64,000 nt of DNA, taken from Leuctra nigra (taxonomy: Eukaryota > Arthropoda > Insecta > Plecoptera > Leuctridae). Both the position numbers and the translations under genes were made by a program. The stretch's first letter is position 1. Each line of letters begins with the position of its first letter. Below are positions 55,798-64,000 of the stretch, in pieces. The stretch spans positions 51,795,411 through 51,859,410 of the forward strand of contig OW203762.1 in the NCBI GenBank assembly GCA_934045905.1. Direction: 5' to 3'. The notes beneath the pieces were generated by a model that was given only the letters and a program-made list of their open reading frames with translations, made no database searches and was not told where the DNA came from.

Positions 55798-58030
55798 AGT
55801 AAGCAGTAATTGATAATGTGCTAATTCCACTGAATGCGACGTGATAGATTCGATCAGCTAATCAGAGCGCAGCACGAGATCATGAACGACACCTCGCCTA
55901 GTGATAGCGATCGCTGATAACACACACGTGACACAAACTCAAATGGCCCAACACGAACACAATTTACTCGGGCATTTGTCGTGAATTTCAGCGAATTGTG
56001 GGGAAAAGGAAATCTGAAATCCACGGTATACTGAAGCAAGAAACATTGTACACAAACCCTTCTCGTGTGACAATGATCTTGCAGTTTGCCATGAGCATTG
56101 TGTACTTTTTACTCTCCCCTCTCCACGCCCCACGAGCAAGAAATTAATTAAATACGAATCAACATTTCGAATTCGATTAAAGTTCATAGGTCGTAAGACG
56201 TGATCACAATGCCTCATTCATATTTATATAAGTCATGGGTTCGGACCTCGGGCCGGCCCATGCGGCTGGAGGACGCCGATCTGGCGCTGAGATTCACGAG
56301 TGAGTTGGAGGCGTTGGGCCTCGACAACTCGGTACAATGAAAAGCCGTGACCAAGGACTTAGCTTATGAATGCAAAGTACCAAAGAGTGGAATATATAAT
56401 CCAGCGACCAGGATCGTCTTGACTTGAGGCCCGCGGTTCGAAACTAGCAGAGTGATTTCGTGAATGGCGATGTTAGAGCAGTGGAAAGTGTTATCACAAA
56501 ACTCGGGTGCACGCAAGTGGAAAGAAAGCATTTTAATTTTGCAATGAGGTTATCTTGGTTGTCGTAAAATAATAAATGCGCGGTTTTACAATAGCCCGAG
56601 CAACACAAATCGGTAGTTACCATGGCAACAACAACGTGACATATCCCGCGAGTTGTTTCTATTGAGAAGTTACTCGAATAAACTTTTGTAATGTCAGTAA
56701 ATTATTGTCTAACACGCCATAATGTAGGTACTGACTTTGTTTAGTATATTAGTGATCAAATGGTTTGAATAATATTATTGCGGGCTTTCCGTCAGGGTGG
56801 TCAAAGTTAATTTTCCTCCAATTTCATTTCTCTCGTCCATCCAGAGTTTGTCTTGGCATATTGCGTCAAGGATATTGTCCGCGTGCACGGCAACTCATAG
56901 AGCTCACGTCTCTCGCCTCCAGTGATCGAGCAGATCGAGGTGTGAATCGAGATGAAGCTCTGACGAAGCAGTTTCAATGGCGCCTGAAAGTCGAACTCAG
57001 TCTTCGGGATCAATGGAGGATTTGCCACTTGACACGAGACTGACGACTCGACGAGCGAAGTGTGAAGAAGTGTGCATTGCATTTTGACACTCTCTCGCAC
57101 CCAGCAATTCCATTCTTTGAGCCATTCGCAACGGGATGTCACACAAAATAAGCATAATTATAAATAAACTGAAAAATCACGCTACTGATTGCTGGTAGGT
57201 ATCCCAAATTTAGAGTCAGTCAGAACATCACACATCAGAATTTCAATTAAATGATTTTAGACGAAATGAAATGATGATATGTTGATTTTATACGCTGAAT
57301 TTGGCTGGACTACTCTGCTACCAAACAATGCCAGAGATGGCATTAATTTGGCAATGGAATTGGGTAATTTTAGGTTTGGAATACAATGTCAAAGGGTTCA
57401 TCATTAGTTTGTGCTCCATTAGCAAAGACCCATCATCAGACAATGGCAAAAGCCTAATGATAGCAACTTAAACATCGTCTTCTGGCTTATCATATTTTGT
57501 CATCCTCCTAGGTTAGTAACTTCGAAGGTGAAAGCTCTAAGTAATTGTTGGTTGCGCATGCAGGGGTCTAAGTGGCCGTGTCAACGCCGGGGCAATTATC
57601 ACGTACACGGCCCGATGGATGCGTGGATAGAGACGTGTCCAGCAGAGGTGTGAAAAGGTGTGCTTGTGAAGTCTAGTCTCTATAAGAACAAACATCGAGA
57701 TGTCACACCGGTGATGTTGGTTCAACTTTAGCCTAATATTGACCGAAGAGAGTGGGACAGGCTCCATCTCGCCTGATAAATAATACAAATATCACACGAT
57801 TCCAGGACCCTTTATTCCTGAAATAAATAGAAGTAACACAACAGTCATAAAAGCTGTTTGGAGCATAACGTCTGTGCTAACTGGATTCCTTTTGGTTGAC
57901 GATCACGAGTTGTTTTACATCAACAATGCAATGCAAAAGATTGTATTTTTTCCTCTGATTTACAAGCGTCAATTAGACACATTTGACTGATTGAACAAAT
58001 AAATTATGAATAATCGACAAAAGTTTGTAA
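55798..58030. other. Intergenic DNA, no gene recognised
   Basis: Mixed composition and mostly unique. Frames at 56765-57043 and 56807-57142 overlap on opposite strands without a recognisable domain. GCGGTTCGAAACTAG near 56431 is weakly B-box-like. Confidence 0.45.
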
Positions 58031-58039
58031 AAGGAGAGA

Positions 58040-58185
58040 TTCCTATTCAGAGGAACGCACTGACAACTTGTGGTTGATCAACTTGGTTCTGCACGTCATG
58101 CGCAGGTACACATTATCAACACCAATGTGACTCTCCGCACGACTCGAGCAAAATCAAGTTGATCAACCAAAAGTTCCTAGTGTAA
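58040..58185. mobile_element. Small inverted-repeat element
   Basis: CTTGTGGTTGATCAACTTG at about 58061 mirrors CAAGTTGATCAACCAAAAG at 58155-58173. The right end AGTTCCTAGTGTAAATGGCC recalls the ATTTACAC ends at 1319, 24036 and 25953. The outer left end is diverged. Confidence 0.5.
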
Positions 58186-61100
58186 ATGGCCTTTGCTATT
58201 CTTTCTTGCTGTTAAAGGCCAAGGAATTATGACTCACGAAATCTGACAAAGTAGAATGTATTTGATGCAAATACAAGTTCTGTGTTTTCCTATTTTGAAA
58301 TAGCATATAGATTTGAACATCTTATTCTAGAAAAAGGCCCAGCTGTAACATCGAAGTCAACTCATGTTCTTCCAATCCAAATCAATTCGCTAACACTTGG
58401 GCACCATTGGACCTCTCAGCGTCGAGTCTCTTGAGAGGTCCCAGGAAGTCTGCCAGTGCTGGCGAGTAGCGACATATCCTGATTCTCCTCATTATCGGTC
58501 GCTTTAACTGGCAGTTAATGTGTAACACCTGTCTGCTCTGATTGGTCCTGCTGTCACAAATCTAGAGGAGGCTGTCAGCGGTCCGTGGCTCTAATATTAG
58601 TCTGTTTCTTCACTTGCGTGGGCGGATGTTGGTCTGTTATTTCAGTTGATATGCGCTCTACCCTTATAATCCATGCCGTTCCGTACCGAGCCGAGCCATG
58701 CCGTGCCGAGCCTGACATGCCACCCGAGTAGAGCCTCATTCACGTGAAATTGAATTCTTGAGGGGATGTGTATTATCCTTGGGGTTAATCAATCAACTCC
58801 CCCTCTAGAGCCAACAGACAAACGTGACATTTACCCCTTGGTCTCATCTTTTCAATTGAAAACACTTTATTGAGAAAATATAATATCGTTTTGAGGGTTG
58901 GTTCAAAATGGTTCAAAAGTGCAAGACAGCTTGAATTGAACCATAAAATAAAACTATACGACTGCTTGAACGCTAGTTGTTCAACGACTTTGCGAACTCG
59001 GCAAGAAACATAATATCTCAGTTTGAAGTTCTGCCAACTACACCGATTAACTCCAGTACTGCGCCTGGGGGATCTGCAACCCTCTTCTCAGTATATTGAG
59101 TCATCCACTATTTATAGTCTGGTTTGCTCCCCCATATATTGGATTAGTGCATACATCTAATTAATCCAAGGAAATGCGAGTTGTGCGAGAATGCAGCGCA
59201 TGCGTAAAGACAACACAAAGTTGGGGTAGTTTAGAAGAATGCTAATAAACGAAGTATTTGTGCGCTCCCTCGAAATACAAACTTCCCGCCCCGACAGTTA
59301 TCCCCACCAGTGGCGTCACTGCCATTCAAACATTTTGCAAATTAAATGAATTCAATCGAACTTCTCCGTATCTGCTATTTGTGTCTTCACATGTAATATG
59401 TATTTGTTTGAGAATGTCGTCGGCGATGTATTGGATGTTGATCACGTCGAATCATCGTGTCGAATTGCGCCTCGCGAGTGGTCAAGCGTCACGTGACCGC
59501 GCGCCACTGGACGCCGCTCAGCGGGTTGCATGCGAGGGCGTCGCGGCGATCAATGCGGCGTCCCGACGCACAGCGTCTCGGCGCATGGGGGTGGGGGTGG
59601 CCACACTCGCCACTCTGCCAGACTGCAGGGCGAGGCGCGTTCAAAACAACGTGTTGTCTTTCCTCAGGGCACGGTTTCTTCCTCAAGGACTCTCAGGATA
59701 ACAGTTCAATTCCACTGGAGCCTCCAGAGACAAAGACGTGACGTAACGCGTACCGTGTGACATTACGTATACACACCGTTCCAGGTGTTTTCAATCAGCG
59801 TTAACCACTGTCAAAAAGTCGAACAAACTTCAGTAACGTAACAAAAGGCGCGTATTTGTGATTGCAACAAACTAAACATTTGTCATTGATCGAGAATATA
59901 GAACAACGAGTTTTGGGGATTCCCTGTGAAAGCGTGTCTTCCTTTCGTGAACAACTGTGACATTCTGTGACATTCTACCACCCCTCTTGTGTCAACTGCT
60001 GTCAGGGTAGTTGGATCCTGCTAGTGTGATATCTGCACCGAGGAAGGAATAAGCCTCCTGGAAGCAAGGCCTACTGATTGTGCAGAGGAATGGGCGCAGC
60101 GTGCAGCGTGTCTCGAGTCACATGATCAGCAGTCACGTACACCATGGGGTCAACCACTGCCTTGCAGGCTCCCAGGTAAACCAACACACAAGTCGATTGT
60201 GCATTTTAAATCACCTAATTCGGAGAAGTCAATTACATTTCGGTTGCATGAAGCTTGCGAACGCGGATGGAAATTGCTTTAACTTCCTGGCCGAAGTTTT
60301 ATGAGAGTCTCGACATATTCGTTTGGAACAAATATAATACTTTCATCAGATGAAAGGTGAAAAAGTCATTTGGTTGAATACACAGTGTCGTAATAGTCGG
60401 CTTTCAAGCCGGTGCCAAGTAAGAAGACGTAAATTTCATCTTGACACTTCTCTTGGCTGAAATCCATTGTCTTGTGTCAACCATTTGGCCGATGCGTGAC
60501 GACATGATCCCAACAAAATTACACGATCCTCCGTGAAATAAATTACAGTGTTTTATTAAAACCTTTGTATCGGGTTGTAGTGATGAAAACGTGTAAGTCC
60601 ACATGTCAACGCCTCCACCGGGCTGTGAGATGTTATCAGTCACGGCCTCTGGGGTTGGGCAGGAAGCTGTTTATTGCTCCTCATGAGAGCTGTCTTGAGG
60701 ACCACCCTGTGATAAGCGCTCCTAACGGTCTGTTGACGAGATGATAAGAGGACTCAGCAGACATCCTGGCTGCATGTTGGCTAAGGGCTCAACACTCTTC
60801 ATCCGGACAAGATGGCGGACATTTCTCGAGAAACTATCTTCGTTGTGGAAACACATCGTGTATCCTGAAAGATCTTCATCCCTATCACAATTACCTCTTA
60901 GGGTGCTTTTTCAATATCTAAGTACTATAACTTCGATCTTAAGACTACAGAACTTATTGACTGACACAGGACTTTCATTTCATCCAACCATAACAGTGGG
61001 TAAAGCGCGAAATGTTTGCGTCCGTGGGTGCAATGCAAGTACTGAACTCAGTTGAAATCCTTTTGGTTTAGCTGGATAATAAATGTTCACTGGTCTAATA

Positions 61101-61940
61101 TGTTTATTCAGAATAAATATTGCTATCACTGCTATTGGATGTTGTCATAAGGCGGATTGACAATTATATTTCCTTTACAGCATTTTAAATATCTCTACAA
61201 ACATAGATATTTGTTATTTTTTTTTGTTAAATATGATAAGTGAAATTGTTATTCAATCAACTCTAGAGTTCGGTGATGGTAAACAGCGACGAGTTCGATG
61301 GCATGAACTGAATCAAGTGCAGTCAACTTGGAATCACACCTTTGGCCAGGCTATTGGATATCTCAAGTGTTCTAATCTGAGCTAATTGCAGCTTATCTCA
61401 CTTGTCGAGAGGTGCGACGACAATTCACATTATTTACTCAACACAGACTTATCTTGACTGCTTGTGATGAGAGCATCTTAGGCGAGGATGCGATGTCAAG
61501 ATAACACGTTTCAATATAAACAATAAATAACGCGATAATATTATTACAACTGATAACTCTCTTTCGAGGTAAAACAACAGTCACTTGAGTTAATACTACG
61601 AAACCTATCATTTATCTACTTATCAAGTCAATGTTACATCAATCACTAATTAGTAGATACCAAGACATACAAACCCACTTACTGGCTTTGCTTTGTTTAT
61701 CCCAGAAACTAGTTTTACATTATATTTTAAGCGCTTTGTTGTTTGTTTTGTTTTTGGTTGTGAAGAAACGTAAATTATAAAAATATCGATCCTACTTCTG
61801 CCACCAAATGTAGTATTTGTATTCTTCATTCTGACACCAAGTGTCGCAATACCCAAACATTCCATATAGTTTTCCGATTGAAAGTGGTCAGCAACCGGCG
61901 ATACATTCCCCCCGATGTGGGGTCATTACCATATTGTCTG
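58186..61940. other. Intergenic DNA, no gene recognised
   Basis: Moderate GC with a GC-rich island at 59460-59640. The 147- and 94-codon frames there overlap in different frames and on both strands. They are explained by high GC and show no domain. CCGAGCC/GCCGTGCC short repeats lie at 58683-58715. Confidence 0.45.
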
Positions 61941-61996
61941 CCGTGCGTGCGTGCGTGCGTGTGCGTGTGCGGCTGACACGCACGCACGTGTCAGCA
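61941..61996. repeat. (GTGC)n microsatellite ending in a hairpin
   Basis: CGTGCGTGCGTGCGTG is followed at 61972-61995 by GCTGACAC-GCACGCAC-GTGTCAGC, an 8-bp stem. Alternating purine-pyrimidine sequence like this can adopt Z-form DNA. Confidence 0.8.
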
Positions 61997-64000
61997 GGAA
62001 GACTGATCGGCCACGCAACGCACGAGTCGTGATATGCACCATGCGCGATGATCCATCTTATTCGTATTATACATCTTGACATTGGCAGCCGGAAAAGTAT
62101 TAAAAATATAAACACGAGGTTTTTCGTTTATCCGAAAAATAATCTCAGAGGTCAATGGAATTGCGTTCATGCTTTTCCGTTTGTGAAGCATACATAAAAG
62201 TCATAAGTTGTTGGAAGCATAAATAGACGTCATAAGTAAGTGGAAGCTTAAAGATACACTTCTTAAGTTCGCGAGTATTCCTTCGGGATTGCTTAGTTAT
62301 TTCCCCTTTTCTTATTTATTTTTTTATTTACAATTTGATTTAGCTAAAAGCTATTTATAATCACATACATTTACAAAACAGGATATTCATTACACACAAT
62401 GAAGTACATAAAATCTTCAACATTTCAATGTTTTCGTAATCTTTTCACATTTGTACAGTAATCTATTATAAAGTTGAATACCACTATAAATTACAGATGT
62501 TTACGTTCTTGACTTGCGTTTTCTATAGAGATTGCTATATGATTTGATGATAGTATTATATAGAACTTTGTGAACAACATCGTTCATATCATCGCTCATC
62601 TTTATACCTAAAGGCCCAGATTTTATTTCCAATACCTACATGAAAGTTAAGTTTTGTGATATTTATGAGTTATGTTATACTTATCATGAAACATCACGAT
62701 TAAGAAAAAGAACATTTCTACTTTAAACGTGCAAACTCGGTAAACTAAATTCCTCAGTCACAGGCAGTACTTGAACCTGGGTTTAAATTATTCCAGATTA
62801 AGAAATAGCCGATCTTCAATAAAGCAATGGTGTCTGAAGTCGTAAAATTCGCGAAAATAACGAAGATTGACACCTCAAGATCGCAAACAATTCAGCCAAG
62901 GTCTGGCGAAGGAAGATTGAAGAAGATTCTGGGAAGCAATTATCTCGGATAATTCCAAAGACCTAATTTCATTGTCGAGCCCCGCAGGCTATGCGTGACG
63001 TAAGCAGTGACGTCATGACTGCGAGGTGTCGAGCGCTGTATCCAGTAGTATCATAATGGACTCATAATCGTGTCCAATTAGTCTGCAACATGCGTTTATC
63101 TCGTGCATAGCCCGCCGACCCACAACAAACCTCGCAGTCGACGAGGCTGGCCGAGCAAGAGGTGACGCAACCTGCATTGCATATTAACTTCATAATTGCT
63201 TGGCAAAAACGCTGAAAAGTTTTCTAAGAAATTGCATGGTTGCGTTCAAACAAAATGCAGGAATTGCTTTTCCTCGTATGCTTAATGTAGGTATAATTTG
63301 CATTCTGCTGCTGTTGTAAATTCCTATTTCTATTCTATTTCAACGTAAGTATATATTCTCTATAAACGTGTTGTTATATGATATCAAGTAATTTCTCTTA
63401 ACATTCTTCAGAACAATTACATTTTTGACTAATTACTTCAAGTAAATGTCAATGATGAATGCAACTGACACGATGTCTGCGTGACTCGAAGCTGCGAGGC
63501 GGTCGTGTTGTAGCTTGGCCTCCTCTACTGATGCGCAAGAAATTGAAAGGGTTTGATAATACTTGTTTTTTCATCTGTAATTAATTGCCGGTTAGTTTCG
63601 GTTTGACTGACTCTGTGGCTCCCCGCCGAGTCCCCGCGTGGAACAAAGAAGAGACAAAAGTCTCACCTCATCTCTTATCCACGATGTGCGGGACGACGAA
63701 CAATTAGCCGCAGGAACAAGACTATTAATAACCGACGGCAACAAACTCCAGGACACGTCCCCGGGTCGTCGAGGCGACAGAGAACTTGTGCGAACCGGAG
63801 ACTCTGGAATCTGGTCGATAACGAATCCGATGAAAGATCCAGCCTGTGATTGCTGACCACACAGCATCTGGACACAAGTATCGCTCACTCTCTCCGACAC
63901 CGCAGGGAATCGATACCGCGACCTCTGACGCATCGGCGGCCAAGACAACGAGTACGAGTACATGAAGGAAACAAGAGATGTAATTGGTGGTCCCGTCACA
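61997..64000. other. Intergenic DNA, no gene recognised
   Basis: AT-rich to about 62900, then GC-richer. The frame at 63592-63999 on the minus strand runs off the window (135 codons), is serine- and arginine-rich and matches nothing I know. It may be an exon part or chance, so I do not call it. Confidence 0.4.

Noticed and set aside
59258..59760. 147- and 94-codon frames in a GC-rich island
   Set aside because: Several overlapping frames on both strands are open at once, as expected from GC content. No domain and no splice evidence that I can read.
63592..63999. 135-codon frame reaching the window edge
   Set aside because: Could be part of an exon, but three frames are open here and no family is recognisable; not called.

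Overview
This 64 kb window looks like non-coding, transposon-rich DNA from an animal genome, most likely an arthropod and probably an insect. The grounds are AT-rich spacer DNA with no long host reading frame, abundant small inverted-repeat elements, Helitron-like termini, a Mag/K02A2.6-type Ty3/gypsy retrotransposon, and tRNA-like promoter boxes typical of SINEs. There are no operons, ribosome-binding sites or other prokaryotic signs. I cannot name the species. I found no host protein-coding gene, no convincing intact tRNA or rRNA gene, and no CRISPR array.

Layout. Region 1-16.8 kb is dense in inverted-repeat and rolling-circle elements. It has perfect hairpins at 923-1222 and 12394-12813 and diverged inverted repeats at 4877-5431 and 10871-11212. 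It also has several copies of a Helitron/Helentron-like family (ends near 5573, 9554, 9778, 10824 and 14870), one still carrying a 76-residue remnant that resembles the N-terminus of a Helitron helicase protein (8945-9175). The only large intact gene is the 1319-codon gag-pol frame (17625-21584, minus strand). It lies in a complete LTR retrotransposon at 17299-21892 with identical 191-bp LTRs and a 5-bp target duplication (CTGAC), so it inserted recently.

From 21.9 to 34.3 kb the DNA is mostly single-copy, with retroposon-like tails, a Helitron-like 3' end (28395), two PIF/Harbinger-like MITEs head to head (31071-31586) and a 31-bp minisatellite (32639-33158). From 34.3 to 45.6 kb come a MITE, a 2-kb tandem segmental duplication (34626-38682), a 418-bp-arm hairpin (40227-41178) and a rearranged hAT-like element (41192-45632). 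The hAT-like element has the order A-B-inverted A-B, bounded by one pair of 8-bp duplications (GTCTACAG).

From 45.6 to 64 kb the DNA is more GC-rich and mostly unique. It holds a TA-flanked MITE (48691-49047), a 156-bp higher-order repeat (52260-52880), a 150-bp GA microsatellite and an 84/73-bp alternating satellite (55229-55797).

The most unusual material is the set of near-perfect long hairpins, two of which share an apex motif CTTGGCGCAT while a third has CTTGGCTCGAT, and the rearranged hAT array. The hairpins would make long double-stranded RNA if transcribed. All boundaries were read by eye; similarity calls rest on recognised motifs, not on database searches.
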